A stretch of 64,000 nucleotides of DNA from Drosophila persimilis (GCF_003286085.1 NW_020825338.1:310001-374000); one strand, 5' to 3'. Counted from the stretch's first letter, positions 1 to 13,000 are shown. The notes: a model not told the origin generated them from the sequence alone. Program-made: numbers and translations.

Positions 1-2105
1 TATTTTCAAAGTTGTGGATGCCACAGATTTTGGTTTTTTGTGTGGGCGGAAGGGGTCTGCTCCAGCTCTTATAGTTTGGGAGAGGCGTTTGTAGGCGTCA
101 AGCAGGACGGACAGATGGACGGACAGACAGGCTATTCCTTCTTCCTTCCTTCCTTCTTCTCGTTACACACATCCACTTTTAGCACAAATCTAATATACCC
201 CTATACCCTTCGAGTATCGGGTACAAAAACCCCTATGCATATTATTTCATTTGTGTAAAAAATATCACATTTCATGTATGTATGTAAATATATATGCCGT
301 TTTATTTTTGTACCTGTTTTTATTTTATTTGCATTTTTATTTAATTTTCAGACACAAATCGAACCCAAAACTGAATTCGAACCGCTCCTGTGGTGGCAAT
401 ATGCAGCATCAGAAAGGGACACCATTTACCATGAACCGGACGTACACAAACATAACCTATACCCTATCCATATGCAGTGGGAGTCATGCACACGCAATGT
501 GTGTTGTTTTGGAGAGAAGAAATAACGAAGGAGGGGAGCATCCTTTAGCAGAAAAATCATCAATAATTATTTATTTAAATTCCTGAAATTCCCGAAGAGA
601 TCTGTTGGAGAAGAAACGGGTTCTCGTGATGCATGAGGCCTGTGGCATGTAGAGTATGTACCGGAATATAAACAGAATTCAACTGCCCCTCCCACACTGA
701 TATTACAAACATTTGTGCACCCCCGTTTGTGGGGATTATAAATTCGTTTTGCAGAACAATATTTTATACGTTTTGCCACCAAGGACTCCAATGGGCTGGC
801 ACAAGGGTACAGGAGAGGGCGGTGAATATAGTGGCAGAGTAAATTATTTTTATAAAATATTCGTTTTATGTCTGCACACGCACACAGATTCGCACAGATA
901 CACACAGCTACAGATGGGGAGTAATATTGACAATTATCAAAGGAGCGACAATTTGCATTCATTGGACCTTAAATCGTGATAGAAATCGCAAAATAATGTA
1001 GGATATTTACTAGAAAAAAGCGCTTATTGATTCAGAATAGACACAGATCCAGATACAGGATAGAGAAATCATCAGTTCCAGGGGCTAAAATTCCAGCTGT
1101 ACTGAAAAGACGTTTGAATGTCAAATTTCCGGCACAACTGTACATCAATGTTGTCAGTTGGCTTTAAAGTTTAAACACAACTGTACCTGCATTGAAGACC
1201 TTAAACATTCGCTAACAATCCCCTGCCGATTCCGGCCAGCCCATTGTCCGTTGATTGTTGATCTAATGGCTATCAAATGTTCATTTTACGAGTAGATTGT
1301 TTGCCACCTCATTGCTCGTTGCCGCAGTGTGCAGGCGCCCCATTCATTAGTGCACGCCTCAATGGCGGCGGCGTGCGTCCTGCCCGTTGGATATTGGCTG
1401 TTCGATGTTGGCTGTTTATATTCCTGTTGTTTGAGCCGTAGTTTGGTTTCGGTTCAAGCCAATGGCGCCTACAGCCGCAGGCAGCCACTGGAGGCGTCGT
1501 TGCCATGATGACCGTCCATCCATTCATCTATTCATTCATCCAACCAACTAGCCATCCGTCCATCCATCCATCTATCCATTGGTCTGGCAGGTGACCAACT
1601 CACACTCCTAGTCGTCCAGCCGTCCAGCCGCCCAGCCCCCTAGCCCCCTAGCCCCCAGTGTCCTGTCCACCCGCCAAACAAAGCAGGCATTAAATTGCCA
1701 GCACGGAATCCAGGGGAGGGCTGTTGCTGGCACGCTCTTGTCAGCGATGCTGCTGCTGCTGCTGCTCTTGGTTTCATTTGCTTTGCTCTGGTCTCTGGGG
1801 TTTCTGCGGTTGGTTTCTGCGCATGCGCAGCCACCGCGCATTGCATGGCTTCTCCCCTTCCCTTAGTGTCCATATGGGGCGGGGGAGTGTGGGACATTTG
1901 ATATGCTATGACACTTACAGGTCTGACAACCTTGTTGCTGCCTCGATTGCTTCGCAACTGCAACACTGCCCCTTTGCGAGGCTACTGCTGCTGTTGCTGC
2001 TGCTGTGGCAGCTGCTGCTGTTTTTAGTGATGCGCTCAATTTGCAACACGCACTCAAGTGCTGCAGGCCACTGACGACAGACAGGAAACTGTGTCAGCCT
2101 TAGTC

Positions 2106-2152
2106 TCATGCTGCATGCTGCATGCTGCATGCTGCATGCCGCATGCCGCATG
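2106..2152. repeat. Heptamer repeat carrying GCATG
   Basis: Six to seven units of CTGCATG/CCGCATG. Related GCATG arrays lie at 9710-9734 (five pentamer units) and 12562-12604. Confidence 0.9.
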
Positions 2153-2650
2153 CCTCATTTCTCATTCCTCAAACCCTCTCCAGCAGCCCACGACACTTGT
2201 CCCCAGTATATTGGGCTGGGCTTTTGTTGCCTGAATTTGTTTGCCCAATGCCTGCCCCAGCCCAACCCGAGGCCCTCGGCCGCCGCCTCTCCCTCCTTCC
2301 ATTCTCCGGCAGACAGGACAAGAAACGCCAGGCAGGCGGATTCCCAAGTAACTTCCTCATGAGGCATCTCAAGTTAATGATAAAACAGCCACACACACAC
2401 CGCACACACACACACACCGCACACACACATACGGACCCATGCTGGGAGTGTGAAATGGGATAGTGCTTCGAGTAGTTGTGATAGCATCGGCCTCCTCTGC
2501 TCGTCCGTCCCCTCTTCAAGTGGATGATGCTGCAGGAGGAGGAGGAGGCATTGCAGTTGCCCAGAAATCTTGGGTGGGCCCGGACAGTAAAGGATACGAT
2601 GATCCCACAGGATAAGGCCTCATATATGTATCTAATGTTCCAGTTAAACG

Positions 2651-2890
2651 ATGGACTCGAGTGAGGCCCAGGGAAATTTCATGGATAGAGCAACAGTAAC
2701 AGCCAGACACAGATCGGAACTGCCGATGGTTGACAATCTGTTGCTGATAATGTATATAAAAGTATCGCCAGCTATCGCATTGTTTCTTATCAGTGTGTTG
2801 GCTTCTCTCTTGGGACTTCCGAAAACTAAAATCAAAGAACGAGCAGCTCAGACGCGTCCAAGACCTTTTAGATACTCATTTGGAAACTGA
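2651..2890 (+). CDS. Candidate 79-residue small ORF with one membrane segment
   Basis: The ATG at 2651 (A at position -3) opens a frame not built from simple repeats. It starts MDSSEAQGNF and includes a hydrophobic stretch, IKVSPAIALFLISVLASLLG (about residues 36-55), then a basic tail. I do not recognise it. Nothing in the surroundings supports transcription, apart from a TATATAAAA-like word inside the frame. Random ORFs of this size are expected in 64 kb, so this is a weak call. Confidence 0.15.
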   Translation: MDSSEAQGNFMDRATVTARHRSELPMVDNLLLIMYIKVSPAIALFLISVLASLLGLPKTKIKERAAQTRPRPFRYSFGN

Positions 2891-4347
2891 AAGTATCTGG
2901 TAGGTGTCGAATTCTAAGATTTAGCCTAGACCAAGTTATATCCCTGGAATTCTGTTGCCCCGAAACTTGTTTCCAGAGTGCCGTCTCGTTTGTTTGGCTG
3001 TCAATCAATCCGACTGCAGGCCACACACACATACACACAAATGCCCCCCTTCTCCTTCACCCCTGTCAGCCCCCCATCAGCATTCAAGTTTCGAGAGAGT
3101 CTCTCAACTAATTTTCATGTTGTCTGCACGACGAGCACGGCACATCAATCAAACTTTAACCCGCACAAACAATTCAAACTTGATTTCTTCGGTTTAGCTA
3201 TGGTTCGTCTCCGGCTCCGCCTCCCACTCCCACTCATTGCTCTCCCTGCCTCTCTCACGCTCTCTATCTGCCTCTTTTTTCCCCAGTTTACTCTTTAACC
3301 CATATTTCAGAGCCAGAAGTTAAAAATCTACGAAAATATTGGAGGAGCTTAAGCAAAGGAAGAAGAAAATGTTGGCTTCTGCCTGACAGATATCGTTCGA
3401 GAGGATTTTACAGATTCCAACTATCGTTAGGAGTCATCCCACGATGACCGATGGACTGCAATCGATAAATTATCGGCTAATTATATGCGCTCGATGACAA
3501 CGCCCTTGGGTTTTATTACATATGTAAGTATATTCGAAGCTAGAATATTTCTGAAACCTATTGGCTGCGAATACATTTTCATATTCGGTTCGTACTTTCT
3601 CTGGGCCTCGTTAAATCCGTCGCTGGCCCCTATAAATGGGCGGAACATTCACGCTAATGATCTTATTCAATTTTCCTTCAAATATGTATAGAAATACTTG
3701 CACGAACACTACAACAGAGAGAGTGAGAGAGAGCGAGAGAGAAGGAAAGGGAGAATGAGAATAAGTGAACGACAGACTGGAATTAAAGATACATGGGCAA
3801 CAAATTTTCAATAATAATAAAAATCCTCACCCCCCAAAAAAAAAATATAAGTATTTTAGGCCGGGCGGGGGAACCACGCAGTACACCATTTTGGGGCGGC
3901 ATGCCGGTGGTGCAGGAGGAGGATTTTCGGTAATTATAGACTTCGAATGAGGTACGGAGTACAGCGGGTGTGGTGCGGTTTTCCCCTAGGGTTTTGTGGG
4001 AGATTTCCAAACTCAAGAAGCGAATAATTTATACAAAGCAAAACAGAAAAAACACAACAGCCGAAATTACACCCCTCCGGATCCCACTTAAACCGCATGT
4101 GACGCCTTAAATTACTTTCGAGCGTGCTGGCGGGCAAGGGAGAGGGATAGAAACAGTATGTCCAAGGAGAGGGAGATGGATGGATGTACATATGTGGTGG
4201 AAGAGGGAGAAAAGAAGCGGGTGTCACTGCAAACCCAGAGGATGTTCCACCAACCACTTTTACATTGAATGCCATTCCATTTCGTTCAGTTCCAAGCAAC
4301 ACAGGAAGCATATCCAACACGAAAAGTACATCATTTTGTGGGATATT

Positions 4348-4830
4348 CGTCGCCAGTCAAAAAGTATAGAGAAGATCAATATAAAGACAAGAAGCTACAC
4401 CGCAAACTCGAGTCGGTGTCCCGTTTGTTGTTCCCAGAGCTTTGCATTTGCTGAGAGCCGAGGAGTGCAAGCGCCCGAAGGTTGTTGCTGCTGCGAGAGA
4501 GCGAACGAACTGCTGTGATAGAGCGAGCGACGAAAGAGCAGTAGGCATCGCTGAGAGAGAGAATGCAGAAATTGCGAGAGCATGCATTGCGAGAGAGGAG
4601 CAAAGCTCGCAGGTAAAATGCAGATCAAGAGACAAGACAATTGCGACTGATCCCGAGTCACAATGGAAACGAATTGGAAGCAGAGAAGCTCCGTATGGAT
4701 ATTTCTGAACAACAGTTCGATAGCCGATTCGATAGCGGTATAGCTCCTCAGTCTTTAGGGCTAAAGCTGAAGGGATCAAGATCGGGTCATCATGGGGAAC
4801 CAATTCAATCCACGAGCGTAACCGAAGGTT
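4348..4830. repeat. Dispersed repeat, copy 1 (family unknown)
   Basis: About 480 bp closely matching 40796-41287 in the same orientation, with scattered substitutions and indels. Long stretches are shared word for word, such as GACAAGAAGCTACACCGCAA near 4386 and 40837. On the minus strand the repeat has GA/CT-rich blocks and a TATATTGA word, reminiscent of an LTR or promoter, but I see no TG...CA ends, target duplication or protein. This copy has an extra segment of about 20 bp near 4406-4430 and lacks about 20 bp present in copy 2. Confidence 0.9.
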
Positions 4831-6055
4831 ACTTTGGACCACTTTGGACCACTTTCCCTGTTTCGTTTCGTTTAATTTAATTTCATTTTATTTCGTTGCC
4901 AGCTGACGTTTTTGTCGTTTGTCAAACGGAGGTTACCCACAGTACACCTCTCTCACCCTCCTCTTTCCAGCAGTGTTCTCTCCTTATCTCTCTTTCGCCT
5001 TTCCCCTGTGCTATCCCTCTCGCCCTCTGGGCTTACTCCCTTCCTGACCAACAGCCGCCGTTGACACGTCTCATAAATTTCATGGCTGTCGCTGGTCCGT
5101 TGCCTAATCCGCGTTTTCCTTTCCCGCCCTACCCTCTATTTCTCCCTCCTCTCTCTCTCTCTCTCTCTTGTGTCACGTGAGAAATTGCACCTATCACTTG
5201 TCCTTCCTCTCTGCTGGACCTCGCTCTCCCATCCCATCTTTCACTGGTGGTGCTATATGGTTCATTCCTTAAATTCATTCCGTGATTTCAGCTTTAATCT
5301 ACGGCGACCATGTGAAGTCACGTAATGGCGGATGAGATCCGAAAATGGGAACATCTCCAGGGGATGCAAGACATTATTCACTCACAAACATTTCAAAGCT
5401 CAAGTGACTTTGTGTCGTCAGCGAAAGGCAGCAGAATCAATGAAGCCCAGAACCAAAGACCAAGGACCAAAGACCAAAGATAAACTTCCAATTCGCATGC
5501 CCCGTCTCTGTGGGGCATTGAATCTATGCAAAGTTGGAATGCGACAAATGGCCAAATTGGGACTACCAGGAGAACTGTGACTAGACAACTGCAAGGACAA
5601 CTGCTATGACAATCGCATGTTGCAAGCGAAGGCGAAACTATTAAAATGACATTTCCGAAATTCTTGGCACCCAAGCGGCGGAACACACACACACACATAC
5701 ACCCAGTCCATGCGTCCATGAGTATGTGTGCTGGCAGGCAGAAAGTCCTCCTCGACTCCACAACTCGAAACTGAATTAACAGAAGCAATTCTCCGATGGG
5801 AAAGGAAATTATAACTGAATATTGAATGCTCTTACGAGTATTGTAGGAAATGGAGTAAGCTCAAAATATATGCACATATATTGTACGGGATAGGGAACGC
5901 GGCAAGGGCCGCGGCTCTGCATTTGTACCTGATACTCAAGCAGTATAACCCATAAGATATATTCACTCACGAATAACAGTTTCCGACTCATGAAAGTGAG
6001 TTACGAATCACTAGCGTTCGAATGAGCACACCTTGCCGGCTGAAGATGGATCACC

Positions 6056-6101
6056 AGCACCATCTCCATCCCCATCCCCATCCCCATCCCCATCCCCATC
6101 C
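6056..6101. repeat. CCCCAT hexamer repeat
   Basis: About seven units; read in frame it gives the His-Pro repeat of a shadow ORF. Confidence 0.95.
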
Positions 6102-7001
6102 GATTACTTCAGACAATAATCCGCCCGATCCGGCGGCTATGCCCCGAAACATGGACCGAACATATATTTATGTGCATCGACTCCCGACTACCGACCCGTG
6201 CATATATGTATGTATTGTACGAGAATGACAATGAATTGGCCCGACAACTCGAACAAGAAAGTTCAAAAAACTTAAGTTCAGAGTTTATTGATTTTCACGA
6301 TGTTTTCGTTCTTTTTCACACAAGTTGTTGCCGTTGCCGTTGCCGTTGCTGCTGCTGCTTCTGCTGGACCGATGGATGCCGCTGGAAGGCATTTAGTTTG
6401 CCATTTGACACAACAGCCATGGCCAAGAAAAGTGGTCGTTGTCCGACAGGATTGGGGGGGTGGCGAGAGGGCCAGTTGTAGAAAAATATACGAGTACGAG
6501 CTTGTATGTATGTTGCTAAGACCCCAAGGCAAATGGCCATCGGCCATCGTTTTGTGGGGGAAAGAGAACTGTAACTGAAACTGCATCTGGGATAAAAATA
6601 GCCAACGAACGATGCGTGATTTGCTTGTTTGTTGTCTCGATTCATAATGGACTGCGACAATCGAATATATATGTATGTATCTGCTGTTGGTCAAGGACTT
6701 TTTTGCCCAGAAAACGGGAGCTCCCTCCTTTTCTTTTACCACAAAAGAGTATTACTGTGGGAATTACATGCCACAAAGAAAACTCTACGACACAGGTTCC
6801 TTGTGCTAGGCATCGCGTGGAAATATCCTTGAGTCCTGGTTAAAATTGGATGTCTTTCGAACGAAAGATTGAGGGATTCATTCGAACCTCTTCCGAATCG
6901 ATCTTGGTTCAGGTAATCCCCTAACTTAACTGCTTTAACTCCAAAAATATTCACCTATAAATCTATGATACGATAAATCAGTAATCACGATATATATTGT
7001 A

Positions 7002-7086
7002 AGTACAGCCCTGCTCCGGTTATCGCAAATCGCAAGTTTCTTACGTTTTCACAAATCGGAAAACCGGAGCATGGCAGGGCTGTACT
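7002..7086. other. 85-nt hairpin (inverted repeat)
   Basis: The left arm AGTACAGCCCTG (7002-7013) is perfectly complementary to 7075-7086. CTCCGGTT (7014-7021) is perfectly complementary to 7062-7069. A 5-nt bulge (7070-7074) lies on the right side and the loop is about 40 nt. That is 20 bp of perfect pairing in a miRNA-precursor-sized unit. It could be a small-RNA hairpin or the remains of a foldback element. Confidence 0.75.
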
Positions 7087-10000
7087 ATTCTCACTTTTCC
7101 CCTGCATTATTATTGTTCACTTTTTTCGATTAGTTTTTTTTTGGCCACCCTGCGCCGCGCCTGTGACCTGCCCCTGGCGCACATTTGCATAGAAGCGATA
7201 ATCAGTTGCCGGCAACAATTAACAAACGTAAAGTTTCCCAGGCAGTGAAATATTCGCAGATACGCAGATACGTATGTACATAGAAACGGGTAGGAGTACG
7301 GGCACGGGCTCGGGCACGGGCACGGGGCTTGAACCGAAAGCATTTAGCCACATTATGTTCAGTGAACCAGTTCCATCTGCATCGCCGTCCTTAGGTATAG
7401 TGCTCTCTTGTGCGTCCAACAATTTCTCATCTTTAGATGAAAATTCGCACAGGAAAACCTGTTTTTCCGTCTTGCTCTTGGTCTCTGTCTCCGTCTCCAT
7501 TGGTGTTTGTGCTCGGTTGGCATGCAATTTTCTTTTAGTAGACTTTGGCATGGCCATTCTCCTGCTTTTGCTGTCAAGCTTCTTTATCAGCTGCTGCTGC
7601 TGCTGCTGCCATTGCTGCCCAAGACTCTCACTCTCTGGCTCATTATAAACAGGCGGTGGGGCAACAATGCACCTGAGTTGCAGCAGCAGCAGCAGGAAAG
7701 AAAAATAGAGGAAAATATGTGGAACACAACACAAGACACAACAAGAGCCGTGCTTGGCAAATCCGCTAAAGAAAAGCCAGAAGTGGAAAGGCATTTGTGC
7801 CAAGCAGAACAGCAACAAAGCAGCGCGACACCGTCACCGGCTCCGGCTCTGGCTCCGTCTCCTCCTCCTCCTCCGGCTCCTGCTCCGGCTCCTGCTGGTT
7901 CGGCATCAACATAAAACATCAACAACGAGACAGAGAACGACAGCGGACGGGGGACGGGGGACGTGGGACGGCGGAGGAAATCATTTGAGCATGAAGGACG
8001 CAATCTGCACTAGTATATAGATCATATTTTTAAATTATGCTAACAAGGAAGTTCATTCATTCATTGCTCTGCATTTCGTGGTACTTTCCGCAAACAGCGC
8101 AAAGGGGGCTCCTCTCAAGGAGGCTCCAATCCAGTGCAATTTGTTGCGAAACTGTTGGCGGAGCAGTCGTGGAATTCATCATTGTTCAAACACTCAATTA
8201 AATATTTCCCTTAAGTGATCGCACACCAGCGTTGCCAGAAAGGACATCCTTGGTGTCTTTGCAGCACATTTGAGCCTTCCCAGTCTCCCCATTTTGTTCC
8301 TTTGATTCCCAAATTCTTGGCTAAATCTCGGGTAATTTATAACTGCTTTGATCCGACTCCCGCCAGGTGGTGGGACAAGGAGTATCCCCCTCCTCTGGGC
8401 TTCTCTCTCTCTCTGTTGTTTATTGCGCTTTTATTTTAATATGATTTTCCAGCAATTGTCATTGTCTGTTCGCTGCCGTTTTTCCAGAGTTCTCCTGTCG
8501 TCCCTTTCCCTTTCCCTTTATTTATGTAGTTTCCTTCCGTTCCCAGACAAGCTCTCTCAGAGCTGTCGCTGTTGTCTTCTGGTTGGCTGGCAACACATGG
8601 AACAACCTGCCCCATCTCGTTGCGACTTGGACACGAACTTGGCAACGAACACACCGAAATAAAGCAGGGAAGCCCCCCCACCCCCCAAAGCCCCCTTCCC
8701 CTCGTTTCATGGGCTTTAAGTAGTTTAATTTGGGATGGCAGCTTCTTGGAATTACGAGTAGACTCGTATGAATGTTACATATAAATGATTTTTATTTTAA
8801 ACTCTCCATGTTCCCCCCCGCCCCGCCCCGCCCTACTCTCTGAACCTTTTATTGTCCAGCTTGTAGGTTTTTTTCTTGTCGAAAAACAAGCACCAGACAA
8901 AGGCAGAGAGACAGAGAGACGGACAGAAGAATTAAAATCCGCTTTGGTGGGATACAAATTTAAATCTAATGAAATACAAGTTACACAAAACTTTGGGGGG
9001 CCGCCCTTTGGCATTGCTTGAAGCCATTAAACGAGTTCTACTTTTGGGAACATCCGCTGATTCCTGGGATTGTATGGAGGATGGGAGGCCTTCTTCTCGA
9101 TCAGTTCTCCCCTGTTCCCCGAGTGATCCTTCAGAGGGTCCTCTCGTGTAGCCTCTCTCTTGGCATCATCTTTCACTTCTCATTGTTAAAATCATTATAG
9201 GATTTCTTTCAAAGTTTACCTTCGGAAACTTTTGTTTTTTTTTTGGCCACAATCAGGCAAGGGTCCTTCCTTCCTTCGCTTTGTTGCACTTGTTGTTCCT
9301 GTTTTCTGTTTTCTGTCTTCTGTGTCTTCTCTTCCTGTTGACGTTTTCATAGCATCAAAACTTTGCCTATTGTTCCTTCTGCTTCCATATCCACATCCCA
9401 TTCATCCTCCTCCACTTGCTGGGTCTTCGCCTTCTTCGGTTGCAATCAAGGTCGTGGCTGCAACTGAAGGAAGTTCGCCTGAGTGCGGCAAGAACAACAT
9501 AATTAGCGCATTTCCTTCGTGCCACTGACAGTGGCAGCAGCAGCAGCAGCAGCTGTAACAGGAGCATCATCCGTGTCTGAGGAGCGTGAAACGCCTGGCC
9601 CTGCCTGCCCCTGCCTGCCCCACCCGTTCGCCACTTAAGAGTGTCTGGCACTTCAAACACGCACTCTCCCAGGGCGGAGGAGGGGGAGGAGGAGGAGTCT
9701 GGCGCGGGAGCATGGCATGGCATGGCATGGCATGATAACGTGACATTGAAACAATGCCTCGGCTTCATCGCCTCGAGATGGCAGCGTGACACAGATCCCG
9801 ATAGTTCGGCAACAAACACTGCAAGGAATGTGTCCTCCCGAGGGAGCTGCATCGTCTGTGTGGCGTCTGGAAGTGCCATCTCTGAGGGTGCCCCCACATC
9901 ACTCCTGGCCCTCTGTCATATGTAAGTTGTTCTCTTGTGCCCCTGATTATTATAATTAAGTTTTGTTTGCCGCCGCTGAAGCGTAACACTCATTGGAGAT

Positions 10001-10610
10001 GCGTCGGGGCCTGCCATGTGCGGTGGAGGCAGGAGCCAGTGGAGCCGGGGGGAGCCACCGCCACCGCCACCGCCACCAGCTGCTTTATGTCTGACAATTT
10101 ACAGCTCGATTAACTCTCACAATTCGAGACGCTCGTCCGACTCAGATTTCAGGCCAAGACGGAAACGAAATGAAATGAAAAAAACGCCACCAGAAAAGGA
10201 GCGGGCGAGAGCGGAGAGGACCTGGGTCACCTGGCTAATCGCTGGGAGTGCAGGCAGGGCGGGGGCTGGGGCGGGGGCGGAAGGGAAGATCTCCATCAAT
10301 TGGGAAAATGGCCAGCGGAGAAGCAGGCGGGGGCGGGGCCCCGCCCACCGCTTCAGATAGTAGATGGATGATGATGGGTCGACAAATTGAAAAGAGTTTC
10401 GGACTCGAGAGTCTCCTCGAGGCAATTGAGAAATGCAATAAGGGACAGGAGAGAGGGAAAGCGATGGGCAGGGAGCCAGAGATAGCGGGTGGAGAAATAA
10501 GAGGATAAACCGCTAATTGAGCAAAGCAATTTATTTTTACAACGCCCCTCTGGACCTCTGCCCACCCTACACCACCCTCTCCACAGGCCATTCGAGAGCA
10601 CGAAACCCAA

Positions 10611-10662
10611 GAGGGCGGTGGGAGGCGGTAGGAGGCGGTAGGAGGCGGTAGGAGGCGGTAGG
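10611..10662. repeat. 10-bp minisatellite GGAGGCGGTA
   Basis: Four exact copies (10621-10660) preceded by one degenerate copy. Confidence 0.95.
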
Positions 10663-10789
10663 GAAGTGGGCCTGATGGCTACTCAAGTGGTTTGGTTTTC
10701 GAGGTCCTGAAATGTTTGGCCTTTTTCCGTTTCGTGCCAATAGACTTATGTTTTTGATTGTCTGGAGAGTTCTTAAAAAACTATCTTTT

Positions 10790-11495
10790 CAGGACCGCTT
10801 CAATAACCGTTTCCGTCTCTTTTTGGGAAATTAAATTTTTACCTTTTCTCCCAATTCGTATTCCCATTTTTTTGTATAATCCCATTTAATAACCGTTTTG
10901 TGCCCGTCTTCTGTCCTTCTTTCGGAAAATAAATATTTCCATTGAAAAGCAACTTTTATACAAATGGAATATAAAAAATAATTCTTAAAAAAAACGCCGT
11001 TTCATAACCATATTTGTAAGCGCAGAAGCCACCCAGTCGACCTGCCCAACAGGATAATCTAAGAAGACCTCTACCCTAGAAATCTGAACCAAATAATACC
11101 CCCCTCCAAATTCTTCGACCTTGATAACACGATTTTTTATTTTTATTTTTTAAATCACCATAATTTTTCCTGTGCTTGTTGTATAAGTTGCAATTATCTG
11201 GCTTTACCATTTAAAATAAAACAAAAAAAATATTTTTGAGAGCCACAAACGATAGGGGAAAAAAAAATAAAAATAAGTAACCGTTTTAGTCTTTATTTTG
11301 AATGATTTTTTAGCCGATTGCATGACCTTTTACACCTGATTTTGACGACTTTTTTAGCCGTTTTTTACCCGTTTTATAACCGCTTGAACAGCCTGTTTTG
11401 TGCATGATCCCGAAAGGGTTTGAAAGGATATCTTTTTTGGTGAATCCTCAGTTTTAGCCGTTTCGCAGACGCTTTAAAACGGTTACCGTTTGTTT
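10790..11495. other. AT-rich block with recurrent TAACCGTTT-like words
   Basis: TAACCGTTT or close variants recur at 10804, 10890, 10996, 11279, 11355, 11378 and 11480 in a T-rich background. The word fits the Myb consensus YAACKG/YAACGG on one strand. It may be a decayed dispersed repeat or a binding-site cluster. No coding signal. Confidence 0.4.
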
Positions 11496-12299
11496 TTCTC
11501 CTCCGATTTTTCACTTCTTCAATCACTTAGCTGCAGTTGCAAGTTGCAAGTTTTCTCACACACTCGATAGATTTCGAATTGTGATTCGCATTAACCCAAT
11601 TTACAAAACGCATCGCGCGTCGCTCCCACTTTAATCGACCCCTGCCGGACCTCCGTGCCCCTCCACACCCCTTGATTGCCAGGATTTGCGACTTCGAGGC
11701 TCCACAGAGGGACTGAAATTGGTATACCCTCCTTATCGCTTGACTGCCAGCGCGCCATCCCGCCATCCCGCCCGCCCCATCAAAGCAAATTGCAATTGCT
11801 TCGGATCTATAAACAATTTTCCCAAACGCAGAAGAACGCAGAAAGGGAACGAATCTTTTTGGGAGCACGTCGGGAATTAGGTACACGAGGGGGAGGGGTG
11901 GGGCATCCGTTGGATGTTCGATGTTCGATGCTTGATGATGATGAAATCGTCTAAAAATTGTATTGTTTATTTTTCTATTTTCGGTGTTTGGCGTTGGGTT
12001 TTGGGTGGCAAGGAGGGAGTCAATTGCAGCGATAGACTCCACACACACAGACACGCGTAGAGGCAATTACTCTCGTAGATACTCGTGTGTAGATACCCGA
12101 AGAACTGCACTCGGAAGCCAAATGCTCACCAAAGAGAAGATGTGGGAGAAAATTCAGAGAGGGCTGGAAAAATGCTTGCTGCAGATCATCCAACAAGAGG
12201 CGAGAAGGGATTGCAGATAGATCGGCAGATGGTTGCTATATATCGCATCGTAAGTGCATGATCAGTAACCTTTAACCCGCTAAGCCACACTGGAAACGA

Positions 12300-12370
12300 T
12301 TACAAATCAGTCGTTTATCGTTTATCGATACTGGGGTGACACCGATATATACCATTACAGACGATAGGCG
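12300..12370. promoter_or_regulatory. TATCGATA (DRE-like) site cluster
   Basis: CGTTTATCGTTTATCGATA (12312-12330) contains a perfect DREF-type TATCGATA, with CCGATATA and CGATAGG just downstream. No gene start is evident on either side. Confidence 0.3.
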
Positions 12371-12998
12371 GGCATGCTTCGCTTTCATTTCCATTGAAAC
12401 ACTGGGAGATATTTAACCGATTCAGGCCTTTTTTGGCAGAGTTATAGCCGATGTATTTAGGGAATATAATATGCCTGGCATGGCGAAGAAACTGGCCTCT
12501 ACCCTCGCTGCAAAGGGTACACAAGAGGCTGTAGAAAAAGTCGAGGCAGAGTAATGCTGTGGCATGGGGCATGCGGCATGCGGCATGCGGCATGGGGCTG
12601 CATGGAGGGGGTTCGTTGAGAACAAGTAAATCTGGTTTTTGGTCGTCAAAGTATTAACCTTTTGGGCTTGGAGACTGCCTTCCTGCCTGCATCTGAAATA
12701 TTTCAAGCATTTTATTCCACAAAAGAAAAAGAATCGAAGCAAACTCATTCAGAGCTGGGGGCAGGGGGAAGGGGGAAGGGGGCAGGTGGAGCAGCTGCCA
12801 GTGCCAGTGCCACTGCCACAGCAGCTCGGCTCAGGTGTGCAACAGAGAGGGTCACGGGGAGGGGGGGGTGGTGTTGGCAAGCAGGCAGAGAGCGACTCAA
12901 ACTGTGGCAGCTCCATTCAGCTGAGGCTCCACTCCAGCAGCAGCGGCAGAGAGAACACAATCGCTGGGAGACTTTTGGTGGCCACTGTGCAAGTGTAC

Positions 12999-13000
<2 letters not shown>

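Larger units (their letters stand above)
1..4347. other. Non-coding, simple-repeat-rich spacer
   Basis: Contains CTG/CAG tracts (1748-1767, 1984-2020), ATCC/CCAT runs (1515-1580), CA tracts, the GCATG array, a (GAGA) tract near 3718-3745, a short A run at 3837-3845, and the small ORF at 2651-2890. An 11-bp word, CACAACTGTAC, is repeated at 1133 and 1178. No recognisable gene. Confidence 0.6.
4831..10789. other. Non-coding spacer with simple repeats
   Basis: Holds CT-rich tracts (4950-5170), the CCCCAT repeat, the 7002-7086 hairpin, CAG/CTG runs (6330-6365, 7590-7610, 7680-7697, 9535-9555) and CTCCGG-type repeats (7840-7905). Long frames here, for example the minus-strand 199-codon one at 7219-7818, are largely repeat-derived. 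No gene that I can support. Confidence 0.55.

Noticed and set aside
7219..7818. 199-codon minus-strand ORF
   Set aside because: Composed largely of CAG, GAGACN and CCGTGC repeats with no recognisable domain. An inner ATG frame starting MPKSTKRKL is possible but unsupported.
11527..12066. 179-codon minus-strand ORF
   Set aside because: Starts at TTG; no domain, no splice signals and no sign of selection.
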